Positions 1 to 10,906 of a DNA stretch of 64,000 nucleotides are shown here, piece after piece (the stretch's first letter is position 1; every line of letters starts with the position of its first letter). Both the position numbers and the translations under genes were made by a program. A model generated the notes under the pieces. That model was not told the origin of the DNA. It worked only from the letters and a program-made list of their open reading frames with translations, and made no database searches. Source of the DNA: Neonectria sp. B-13 (lineage: Eukaryota > Ascomycota > Sordariomycetes > Hypocreales > Nectriaceae); assembly GCA_002682825.1 (NCBI GenBank), contig NOKP01000003.1, forward strand, positions 1,860,001 to 1,924,000. Reading direction: 5' to 3'.

Positions 1-666
1 CATGCGTAGATGGAAGAGCTGAATAGCGAGAGGCCGACGTCCCGGACCGACGGGCACCAGTGTGTCGACGCGGAGATTCATGTTGCCATCAGGGGTAAGG
101 TCGTCGTGACGAACGGCAAGTCGGTCGAGAGAAGGGAAGAGGCGTGCAAAGTCCTGGGGAGTAGAGGGGCGAGCAGGAGGGTCGTTAGAAGCCCCTCGGT
201 AAGGGGGGAGGATCGGAGGGATATGTAGAGACGCTGGGTCAGAGAGGATGTAGTCCTTTTCTGCGTCCTCTTCAGATTCGTTGCCGTCGTCTTCGTCGTC
301 TTCCCCGCTCTCTGAGGAATCCTCTTCATATTCATCGCCTTCGCATCCACCAACAGGCAGATCGCGGCGGAGGGGTTCCATCTCGGAAAGAACAGAGTCG
401 TAGGTAGCGATTGAGGAAGAGGAGGCGTGGAACTGTGGTACGGCCGCTGCCGGGGCCTTTTCTGCTGCTACTGCCGAGGGCTTCTGGCCCTGGATGATGG
501 TGAGGCCCTTGTTGTGAGAGGTAGATGTTGAATGGAAGGATGTGGGAGCGGTAGACTGGGAAACATCGGAGAAGTAGGAGTCGCGAAGAGAGTCGGACTC
601 GGAGGGGGCGGGAGAGGTTGTGACGACAACCTGTCGGTTCCGCCGCGGTGATGAGCCAGACATCAT
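1..666 (-). CDS. Unrecognised protein, N-terminal 222 codons (cut by left edge)
   Basis: An open frame runs without a stop from tandem ATG codons at 664-666 and 661-663 to base 1, so the gene continues outside the window. The visible part starts with a Ser/Thr-rich, probably disordered region of about 110 residues. A strongly acidic Glu/Asp/Ser stretch follows (about residues 115-145), then a more ordered part containing NMNLRVDTLVP and ending in QLFHLRM. That last part looks like the start of a conserved fungal domain of unknown function. I cannot name the family. No signal peptide or membrane segment is visible. The promoter should lie in the long spacer to the right. The acidic tract suggests a nuclear or cytosolic regulatory protein, which is inference only. 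Being a true coding region is supported by frame openness, codon regularity and the ATG context. Confidence 0.75.
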   Translation of the reverse strand, partial: MMSGSSPRRNRQVVVTTSPAPSESDSLRDSYFSDVSQSTAPTSFHSTSTSHNKGLTIIQGQKPSAVAAEKAPAAAVPQFHASSSSIATYDSVLSEMEPLRRDLPVGGCEGDEYEEDSSESGEDDEDDGNESEEDAEKDYILSDPASLHIPPILPPYRGASNDPPARPSTPQDFARLFPSLDRLAVRHDDLTPDGNMNLRVDTLVPVGPGRRPLAIQLFHLRM

Positions 667-3600
667 TGTCGGGTGTTGTGCAGTTTGGTTGTGTCGAGAT
701 TGATGTTGTTGCGGTTCGCGCCGTCAGGGGGGGCGGTGGGTGTAGCGAAAGCCCGTATATGTAAGGCTCTGTGAGCTTTGATGAAGGGCGAATGCTTCAG
801 GTGAATGAGGCTGGGAATAGTCGGGAGTCGTGGGAGGGTAGCGCGAAGTCGTCAAGATGTTGGCAATATGTTGTGTAATAAGGGTCAGGTTAGGTCAGAT
901 TAGATCAGATCAGAGTCGTATCCACGAGGTAGCCAGGATTGTAAAAGGGGGAGGCAGTAGTTGATATATATCGGATGGAAGTCATTCAGTCAGTCGGAGC
1001 CTTGGATTGCGCAGTGGGATGATGGCGGGCAGTGGGGAGGACCCCGAGAGCTTATACGGGGCGGGACCTTAATACGCAACCAGTGGAGCCCAAACGGTGC
1101 GGTGCGTGCTGAGCCAGCTTGGAACTTGGAGGCCAGCCAGGTTTGCCAGGGTTTTAGGCGCAGTCCAATGTGTACGAAGTACCGGGTCGGTGACTTCAGC
1201 GGAACAGGACCACCTGTCAAAACTGGCACCACGGCGGGGAGAATTGGAAGAAGCGCCTCACCCCGAGGCCGGCAAACGACCACGACAAAGAGTCTAGCCC
1301 GACTCTCGAGAGCCACCCCCCCGGACCACCCGCGGGTCAGGGGCTGGGCTCCAGGGGGGCCTCGTTGGTTGGAGGTGACATGGTCAAGGCTCGAGAATGG
1401 GCGTGAGCATGGGTGAGGGTGAGGAAGGGTGGAAACCCTCCCCGGAAGCCTGATCAACTGCACTAGGCTCGAGGTGGGCAGACACTCAGACAGTCACAGC
1501 GACTGGTACTCGGGGGGCGCCTTGCAACGGCGGGTTTTGCTTTGGGCGGCAGCACCAGTGGCCAACAAGCCCCCCAGGGACCACAAGTCCCACAACCTCC
1601 AGGCTGAGCGTCTCGAGCTTCGTGGGGAGTCTTTGAGACTTTGACCTGTGGCACCGCGGCATCGTGGGGGTTTATTGAAAACGACTTCGACAAGTGCCCC
1701 GGATGAGATCCCGAGCCGGGGCTTGCGAATCCGCTGGCAGACAGGTCGTCCAGTGAAGAAGAGAGCAATTGCGCGTGTGAGTATCTGAGTGACTGGCTGA
1801 ACTGAGAGCGCGACGGTGGGCCGTACTTCGTCCAGTACAGGGACAGCCCATGGCCGGGGGACGAGTAGCTGTTTGGAGCGCCGAGTCACACCACGCGTGG
1901 CCTGTTACCTGTCCCATCGGTTTGGACACCTGGGGCCATCGAGGGCCATCGATGATCATCTTTGCTGTTTCGAACAGAAACGACGTCGTTCAACGCGCAC
2001 TAATCGCCGATAATCTGGTTTATTCCTTGGTCGATCCGCGAAATAGGATTCGTAAATTTCTTTTGGCTCGGTGGGCAATTGGGTCGACTGCGGCGAATAC
2101 GTCGAGGTTTTCCAGGAACTCGACTTACCATCCACCTTCTCGCTGTTGATCCGGCCCACGGAGACTTTGCTTGACCCTCCCTCTCCCCGTCATTTGGTAC
2201 CGTAGGCGTAGAAGTACTTGGCAACGTCATTTGTCGTGCTGTAATGTCAAGTACTGTGCAGTTACAGATACAGATACAGCGTCAAAATGCACGCAGCTGT
2301 ACCGATACTCCAGTTTTCCGGATGCCCAAGAGCTGCCGGATTTGTCCAAGAGATCCGTCATCGCCGCGGTACGGAACAGCGCACGACAGACATCCATTCC
2401 CCCACGCATGGACAGCTCCGGCGGAAAGGGTTGTTGGCGATTGCTGGCTGCTTCCAGAAGTACCTACCGAACCTACTGACACCAGGCCAGAATCTGTTGC
2501 CGCAGGCGAAAGAAGGACGCTTGATCAGTGACTTGGCGACCGCTCATTGATGAGCTGCTCGACGTGGAGTTGTGGACCGACCAAAGAGGCAGTGAGGCCC
2601 TGGACCCATCTGGCATCGTGGACATCGTGGGTATCGTGACCTCGCGAGCTCCCAAATGAGGGAAAGGCCCCGACGGTTTGGCAATCGGGGAGAGATCTGA
2701 GGTGTTCCGGCTGGGTCTCTGGGTCTTCAGGGCCTGGTGTATCCACTGTCTGGCCTTGTGTCTGTCCGTGTGTCCTTGTCGTTTCTGGTTGTCGGGATCC
2801 GAGGCGCTACTAAAGTGGCGAAGCCTGTTTGTTCCAAGTCCCAACCGAGCATCCAAGCTTCAAGATCAGACAGATGGCTGCGTCGCTGAGATGATTGTGG
2901 TTCCATTTTTCCAAGAGTGACTTGAGTGACTCTTCTCTTTTTCCCCGGCTGGCACCATCCCCTCTTTCCATCCTTACCTCCCTCCCTGTAATTATTTCGC
3001 ACCATGGAGGTCAGCACTGACACTCCATGGCACTGGCTTTGCCTCAGGCTGTCGAGGACGGGAGGCTCCATAGTACAGGCTACTAGAGCACTCCTAGTGG
3101 TACTTACTTACTAGTTAGTAGTAGTAGTAGTGTGTACCTAAGTACATGTGCACATGTGTACGTCACTGAGGTCAATCCGGCAGGTGCAACTTGGAAGAAA
3201 CTGTCCAATCCCACTGGCGAATGCCCCAGGCTCCTTCCGTTACCGTTGCACCGAAAGGTGCCCGCGGTCCTCCGCCGCACCTGCCTGCCCGATCCCACCC
3301 GGTAATTTACCAATCTACCTGCCCGACTGGTGAACCGTCTGCCAGTCTCCCACACACTCACTCACTGTCACCACTCACCACTCGGAATGTCGCAGGGTAA
3401 TTACAGGTGGGTGTCTTCCTCACTCCATCACAGAAACTCCCTGCCAGTAACGAGCCCTGCAAACTCTTCCTCCACAGGCTTGCAGTGTGTTTTCTCCTCA
3501 ATTTACAACGGTAACATGCCGTTGGATGGGAGTCGTACATGGCAAGGCAATTGCCGTTTGCCTCTCTCACACCTCGAAAAGCACATTCGCTACCAACTAA

Positions 3601-6600
3601 CCAACCAACCAACCAAACAGTGAATCTTCTCGCTGACCAGGTCTAGATCCAGCTCATCTTTCGTTGCCTCTGCTTCTGCCTTCTTGCCTGCCGTGCCACG
3701 GCACGCCCGGACCTGCTCTCCGCAGACGCACGACCGATTGCATCCAGCACCATCTCGCTGCCCTCTCACTGCCTGGGTCTGCACAGAGCCTTCAATGCAC
3801 CCCTGCTACGTCCAGAGGCGAACAAAACCCCCTCGAGGCTTCGTTTATTTGGCGGACTCGCTTTCGTTTCTCGGTGTGGCTTATCTTCTATCTACGAATC
3901 CTCAGCCACTACGAGCGTCACGTCTGCCCCGTCTAAACCGCCAAAGCCAAGGCTATGCCTCGTCGACGATGCTTCCATGACGACTCCTGCCACTTCGCCT
4001 CATTTGCCGGGGACAGATCTCAGCTGTGCCTTGCGCATCGTCACTGTCTTCAACCTCCCAAGACTCCGCCTGGGCGCGCTTCTATTTGGGGAACAGTTAA
4101 AACCGATGACTGGGATGGCCCGCACTCGGCTCCCATGCCACGGTACTCGCCCCAAGAATGACAGTTTCAAAACCTATTCATCAGGCATTGATTGACTCAC
4201 CTAAAAAGATCCGAGGTCGTGTTGGGGCAGGCAGTATGGCCAATTGATACCTCAAACGAAACTTGACTGCCGTGAATTGTCGCCTCGGAATCTAGAACCA
4301 CCAATACCACTCCTAACGAGGCACGACACGCGGCATGAAGCTCTCAGCACAGCTTTCGGTCAATCCCACACCCTCCTCACCAACTCGCTCAAGCCACACG
4401 CTCATTCATTCGCACTTTTTTTCCTCTTCTCTCTTCATCGCCGATCATTTTCTCCCCCGGAAATCGGCCTCTCCAGCCTAGCCGTCGCATCGGTGGCGTT
4501 GATAGAGCTGCACTGCATCTCGCTCAAACCCGTTCACATGCATCATGCACCACGTAGGCAAAAGGATGTCTTGGATGCCCGCACATCCTCGAATCTGACA
4601 GGGTAAAACATAGTCCTCCTCCCGCACATGGCTTGTGCAACTATCGTCTCCCAGTCGCATGCCACCCAAACAGACGCACAACTCCTACACCAAGTTGTTC
4701 AATCCTGCATCTCGACACAACTTTTCACACCCACCACAACGAGCTGACCATGTACACCATGTACATCTAGCCGAAAACAGACGTCAAAGCATCCCATCAC
4801 GTTGCAGGCCGTAACGTGTGTTGGCCTCTTTTTCGCCTTCCCCAGTCTTTTCGGCCCTCCTCCAGACTCCGGCTTCCCCGCGCAGCCAATCGTCGCCCTC
4901 TAGATTCTCCCACTGCCACCGGTGCGTCTTTTTTATTCCAGAACATGCCCCCCTTGCTCCTTGGTCCGGGGAGAGGTAGAAGCTCCAGAGCATCGCAGGG
5001 TTGTCAAGTCTTAGCATCCTAGGCGGTTTTGTCGTCTTGGCAAGAGCTCGCCTCGGCAATCTGTGTGGATGCTTGGTTGCCATATGGCAGAGAATATGCA
5101 TCCGAGGAGTACGCCAACGGATGGGCAAATGTCGGGTTTGCGGCTCGGTGCCTGACTATCACATAAGCTTCCGACTGAAGCCGCTCTGCGCTGTTTCGTC
5201 CCCCATTTCTCCACGTGCCTCCAGTTTCTAGGTATACGTCCTCTTGTCAGCCATCACCATCAGTCATGGTCACCAGCTTGACACATCTCGATCTGGAGGC
5301 CCTAAACTATCTCACTCCTACCCAAGGTCTTCACTTACATTGGTATGACCTCTCGCACCTCGTGGTCTAGACGATCTCTCTCCTCGAGCGTCCTTGTGCG
5401 TCCTTAGCTGCACCTACCCGAGACCAGCGCTGGTTCTTGACGCAATGCGGTGCGGCTACTGCTGTGCTAGGACAACCTGCCTCAGAAGTCTGAGCTATCA
5501 TTGTTTTGGATCACAGCAACTATGCCAGTCTCATGACCATGTCTGCCGTCCTCATCGATATGTACGCCCTAGCTATTCGCTTGGCCTCGCAGCTTTGACG
5601 TTGACAACACAGCTGGTCTAGTGTTTTCTAGCCGCATCATCAACTCTACGACGCTCAGCTCCAAGCAACACCCAGCGCCTCACTTTGTCCCGTCTCGGCC
5701 TGCAAGCCCTGTTCCATCTTTGGACCCAACAGCGCAAGCGCGCTCTGGGCCCTGGCCAACCGCGGTCCGCGCAAACGATAGCCAGCCACGAAGTGCACCG
5801 GGACGAGGAGGAGCACCAATGTGGTGACGACGTGAATGTCTTGAGACCCTTTCTGGATCAATCAATGAATGGATCAATAGGAATCGACCCGAATGAGCGC
5901 CGATGGGCGGTCTCCCCATTGCCTTTCCACTTAACCCCACGCTCTTGATGCCTAACTGAGTTGACCGCCGGCCCGCGCCCCCGTCCGTACTCATCCCCGC
6001 TATCAAAGCCAGTACGAAGAATGGCACAGATATCAAGAGTGACGCTTTGTACCGCGTGGCTTATTGATGCCTCAGCGATGTTGCTATTCATACTTCGTAT
6101 AGAGACATGTAAGGGCCTTAGGTCTGTCCCTTAGCTTTGGCTTTATGAGTCTCTGGTTTGGGGTCGGCCTAAGGCACACGACAAGTCCGGTGATGCCAAA
6201 TGTCGACCAAGAGTGTTATATGCTGCCAGTGATCTTCATATGTCCCCGCGGACCCGTGAATTCAGGTTCGAGCAATCAGAACCTCGCTGGCGCTTTGGTG
6301 TTTCCACCGCGGAAGCGAGTCAATGGTAACAAAATATCCCGGATCCTGAAGCGTCCATTTGGGTGACGTGACTTCACATGTCCTGTCGTCCCACCTTCTC
6401 TGCCAGTGTCACGAGACTCGCTTCGTCTAATGAGATGGCTGCTGTACCGGCTCTTTTGCTGACCGAACGTCTCAGGGCTTCCTGACCTCTCGTCCACCAC
6501 CTTTTCGTTGTGTCTCCTCACCGCGAGTCTGAACCGTCATACCACACCAACCATCGTCTACCATATTGTTCTCCAATCCTACCATCATCGGTATATTGCT

Positions 6601-7198
6601 TTCCCCTCATCTTCATTACTGAATGACCTTAACTCCCACTGGAACTCATCACCGAAGTCGGCCTCATGCGCCGCGACGTCAACCGGAATTGAATGGTTGC
6701 TTTTTTCTTCACCGTTGGAGATCGACAAATATTCTTGATTGGCGAGTCTTCTGCAAGGGAAACGGAATTGAATCTCGTGATGATCACGTAGCTCTGGCCA
6801 TCAGTTCTATGACATCGCTTATTCCTATGACATGGCACGAAGTATCAAGGTAAGGAAGGAGACAGGCCTACATGAGGACGGCAGGTAATGAGCAGGTGCC
6901 ATTTCGTGAGTAGACATTTCGACCATCAGATTCTCGGGAGGCTTGCGTAAAGCATAGACAAGTCTATGGGGAGTAGAAAACAACGCGGGTAACGAGAAGA
7001 AAAAGACATATCGATCAATAACGTAACCTACTGAATCGAACTGCTTGCAACTAAATTCTCTCCCCCATTCCACCTTCCTCATCCTCTTCCCTCTTCCCAG
7101 CTCTTCTCCCACTCCCTATGCCATCGCATCAGGTTCTGGGGCGAGATCCACGGCATCATGCCCACCATGTTGCTCGTAGCATTCATCCCCCAGCACTA
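667..7198. other. 6.5 kb gene-poor spacer
   Basis: This spacer lies between the 5' end of the left-edge gene and the 3' end of BBC1. Open frames up to about 157 codons occur on both strands (for example 961-1416 and 990-1463 on opposite strands). They overlap each other, show no recognisable domain and have no linked splice pattern, so I do not call them genes. Visible features are a TAG trinucleotide run near 3117-3131, a perfect 14-bp palindrome at 3144-3157, and pyrimidine-rich stretches around 4340-4460. The rightmost few hundred bases should include the BBC1 3' UTR. The leftmost part should include the promoter and leader of the edge gene. No tRNA or transposon remnant was seen. Confidence 0.5.
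3144..3157. repeat. 14-bp perfect palindrome ACATGTGCACATGT
   Basis: The sequence equals its own reverse complement and is flanked by GT/TA dinucleotides, giving a slightly longer imperfect inverted repeat. It lies in the gene-poor spacer just after a TAG trinucleotide run. No function can be assigned. Confidence 0.6.
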
Positions 7199-10100
7199 CT
7201 AGGGCTGGCTGTTCCACCCAACCCAGCTTCGCGGCATGATGCGCCAGATCTTGACCTCACCGCTGCGCAGGTCGTCAAGCTTGAAGCTTTCGACCTTGAC
7301 CTTCTTGCTCTCGCGGCCCTGCTCCCACGCGCGTACCTTCTTCTTGGTGCCATCCCATTCGGCCACGACGGCGACGTGATCCGGCTTGCCGACCTCGACG
7401 GAGTACTTGGCGTGCATGGGGCCGTGCTTGCCTTGGAAGCGGGCGTTGCGGATGGTGAGGATGTCGCCGGGCCGGATCATGTCGTTCTGCTGCGTCGACG
7501 CGTTGGCCATGTTGGAGTAGACCAGGGCACCGTAGGCACGAGTGCCGATGGGTGCGAGTGCATCCCTGAAGGGTCGCAGGAGTTCGAAGACGAGGCCCTG
7601 CGGCGTGCCGTCACCAACAACGGTGTCCTTCTTGGCCATCACGGTTTCTGAGATGGGTCGGCCAAATCGCTCGTAGAACTCCTCCATCTGATCCTGGCGC
7701 AGGGGTCGTGGCGGCGGCTCGTGACGCTGTTCAAGCTCCACGTCAGACGGATCGTAAGGGTTGTAGCGAATCGTGAGAAACGTTTGCGAGTAGTCCTGGT
7801 ACAGGATGAAGACCTCGCGCGTCACAATCGTCTTCTGGCCACCGTTGGTTGATGTCGCCTCCTCGGATTCGAAGAAGATGTCCTTGCGGCCTTGGAGGAC
7901 GGGGGGGACCTGGTTCGCCTGCTTCCACCAGCCGGTCTGCACAGGCAATTCAATGTCGTTGGCCATGAAGCCTGACTCCATAGAAGGTCGGTGCATATCC
8001 ACCGACCTCCGGCCTGCTCTTGACACGTCAAGCGACTGTCGACCACGTCCAGCCGGCGTTGTTGGCGGTGGGGGCCTGCGATCCATGGGGGAAGACAGCG
8101 ACGGAGACCCAGGAAAGATTTCTTCCTCCTCAATCTTCGGAGTTCTGTGCGAGAAGGCGCCGGGTGTAGTTGCCGAGAAGTTAAAAGGATCATAGTCCTC
8201 ATCAAGTTGAGGAGAGGCTAAGTTCGTAGGAGGGGGAGGGGGAGNAGGGGGAGGAGGGGGGGCCGTGCGAGGCACATCAACGGATCTTCGCGTGTCTGAG
8301 GGAGGAGGCTGCGTAGGAACTGGTGGTGGAATAAATCTAGGAGCTGAAGCTGCGGGAATCGGAGGTGGTAGAGTAGGCGGAGCATCGGCGATGGGGGACT
8401 GCAACGAATTGTCCTCGAGACTCGAGTCTCGGGCATGTGCCTTCAAAGCGTCCTTATGAGGCGCCGACGAGGCGATGTCGGTGTCGTAGTCACCCTCGTA
8501 CTCAGTGACCTCCGCATCCTCCTCCTCACCAGCCTGCGCTGGCCTTGAAGGAGTTGGCGGCGTTTGTGTGTCAATCGTAGACTGTCGGCGGAGTGCTCCC
8601 GGTGGGGGAGGCGGAGGAGGCCGGCTTTGCGCAGGAGGAGGAGCCGGTAAGGATCCGGGGACTGGGGGTGGTAGTCGACTGTTGCGCTTGTTGGCAGTGG
8701 TGATGGGAGACGTCGGTGTGAACTCGTTCGGGTCTGGTGACATGGGAGGAGATCGCACGGGCAGACCAGGTGGTTGCACAGGCGGTGGTGGCATAGGAGG
8801 AGACCTAGCAACTACAGGCGGCTGTTCAACTGTGCTGTCATCATTGCGGTCTCGGCTGGAGAGCTCGTCATCAGACTCGGATCCCTCCGTCTGGGACTTC
8901 ATTTCAGCACGAGGCGGTGGCGGTGGTGGTCGGGCTGATACGAGCGTCAGTTTCAAACATGTGAGCACAAGAAGAGGTCTTTGAACCTACCCTCAGAGGG
9001 AACAGGAGGCGGCGCTGGTCGCCCACCAGGAATTGGAGGAGGAGGTGCAGCATCTCGATGAGGAACTAGGCTACCTGTTAGCAAGCCCAGACGTTATTGA
9101 CCCGAAGTGATACATACTTGCTGGGGCACTTGTGGGTGCAGGTGTGGTCGCCTCTTCTTCACTCTCTTCGTCCTCCTCATCTTGGGTGGCCCGAGATGGG
9201 AGAGATGGGATAGGAGGTGGCGGGAGTCGAGTCGCTGGCTCGGCCTCCTCGTCTGGCCGAGTGGCCTCCTGAGACTTCCTGGGGCCACCCATGCCGGGAA
9301 GGGCCATCATAGTCGGGATAGGAGGGGCACGAGAAGTTGGAGACGTCTCCTCAGCACCTTCGTCGATTGGGGCCTGCTCAGACTTCTTCTTCTTGGGTGC
9401 TGGAGCAGCGGGCATTGGACCACCGAACATGCCATGGAAGCCCATGCCACCGCTCATCTTAGCCATTCTCAACCTCAGCTCCTCCTTGCGCTTGACCTCG
9501 GGGTCAACATCTTCGTCCTCCTCTGCCTCTATCTCTTCTTCGTCACTATCGTCCTTCTGCTCGGGTTGAGCAGCTGCGACGGGTTGTACGGGCAGGGTTG
9601 GTACTCGTGAGGCACGTCGAGAGACGACGTCACTATCGTCGCGTTCCGTCAACTCATCGTTACCCTCGGTAGTATCACCAGCTCCAGACATATCAGCCTC
9701 GTTGCCGTCATGAACAGGCTCCACCGCAGGCCCCTTGGAGGACTTGCGACGGGGCGGGGGAGGCATGCGGGGGGCAACGGGCTCATCAATAGAGGTCCTT
9801 GATCCTGTCTCTTCAGTGTCCCGGCGCTCCAAGACAGTGGGGGGTGGCGGAGAGGTTTCCTCGACCTCGCCCAAAGCGTCAGCATGGCCAATACTCTCTC
9901 GCTTCTTCTGGGGTCGTTTAGGCTTCTCTTTCTTGGTAGCTGCGTCGGCATGTCGTTGTGCCTGCTCCAGTTGCTGCCTCTGCAACAAAGCAATGCGCTC
10001 CTTGAGACTTGTAGGCTTCGGCTGATCCTCATCTCCACCCTCCTGAGGCTCGGCTGGCGCCAGGCCAGCCCTTTCTGCCTGTCCCTGGTTCTCGGCCTCT

Positions 10101-10906
10101 CTCTCCTTGATCTCGGGGTCTTCGTCTCGTCGGTAGACCTTGGCTGTCGGGGCCTGCTGAGGAGGGGGAATGAAGGCGTGTCGGCTGGGCGGAGGGGCAA
10201 CGAATGGCTTCCTCACGAAGCCGCCCGTAGGCCCGCTCAGACCACTTGGCTTGAAGGGAGCAACTGGAGGTGCTGCGGGTTTATTAAATGCGGCAATGCG
10301 ATCCTTGAATGAGTTGCTCTTGGGCTTTTCCGAGACGGGAGGAGGCCCTGGCTTGGGCTTGGGAGCCGGGCTAGACGCAGCTGGAGCGGCAGCTGGAGGA
10401 GCTGGAGCTGGAGCTGGAGCTGGGGCTGGGGCAACAGGAGGGGTTTCGATGGCCCTCGGGGCGGCAGGAGGGGGCGTCGGAGCAGAAAAGGACTCGACGG
10501 GCTTCGATGGTACGGGTTCCGGAGGTGCCGGAGGTGCCGGCTCGGGAGTAGCAGGTGCCTGGACAGGTTCGTCGGCCTCCTCGATTTCGGGCTCGGGCTC
10601 GGAGGCGAGAGGGGTCTCTTGTTGCACAGGTGGCGGTGGGGGAGGAGCGGCGACATCATCTGCGGACTCCTTCTTGGGACGGGAGCGGTTTGGCCTCGGG
10701 GGCGCGGTGGGCTCGAACTTCTCGACGAAGTTGCGGGGGAAGATGCCCTGATGCTTGACGCCGTCGTCATTGACGTATTCCCCGCTATACCAATCATCGT
10801 CTTCCTGTTCGGTGACGACGATGATTTGGCCGGAGCCAAAGTTGAGGTCGTCCTCGTGAGGCGACGAGTAGTCGTACAGGGCCTTGACCCGGAATGGCGC
10901 CGCCAT
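7199..10906 (-). CDS. BBC1: Bbc1/Mti1-like SH3 protein (actin patch regulator)
   Basis: Three exons: 10906-9118, 9065-8991 and 8934-7199, giving 1199 aa. Both introns have good donors (GTATGT, GTAGGT) and branch points (CTAAC, CTGAC) and preserve frame. Residues about 3-66 are an SH3 domain with ALYDY, WYSGEY and GIFPRNFVE. A long Pro/Ala/Glu-rich middle follows, with polyproline runs, a short basic coiled-coil-like segment (KERIALLQRQQLEQAQ) and a GGMGFHGMFG motif. The last ~270 residues are a globular region (from about WWKQANQVPP to the stop) matching the conserved C-terminal domain of fungal Bbc1. In yeast Bbc1 binds Las17/WASP and type I myosin tails and restrains actin assembly at endocytic patches. 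An ambiguous base at 8245 falls in a proline-rich codon but the frame stays open. The tiny 75-nt middle exon encodes more polyproline. Confidence 0.9.
8245..8245. other. Undetermined base (n) inside BBC1 exon 3
   Basis: A single n sits in a G-rich (plus strand) tract that encodes polyproline on the minus strand. The reading frame is consistent on both sides, so it is probably an unresolved base and not a gap, but a length error cannot be excluded. Confidence 0.95.

Noticed and set aside
7118..10751. Long plus-strand frames antisense to BBC1 (7118-7651, 8505-8984, 9107-9610, 10170-10751)
   Set aside because: Gly/Ala-rich mirror images of the proline-rich BBC1 exons; the minus strand has the conserved SH3 and C-terminal domains.
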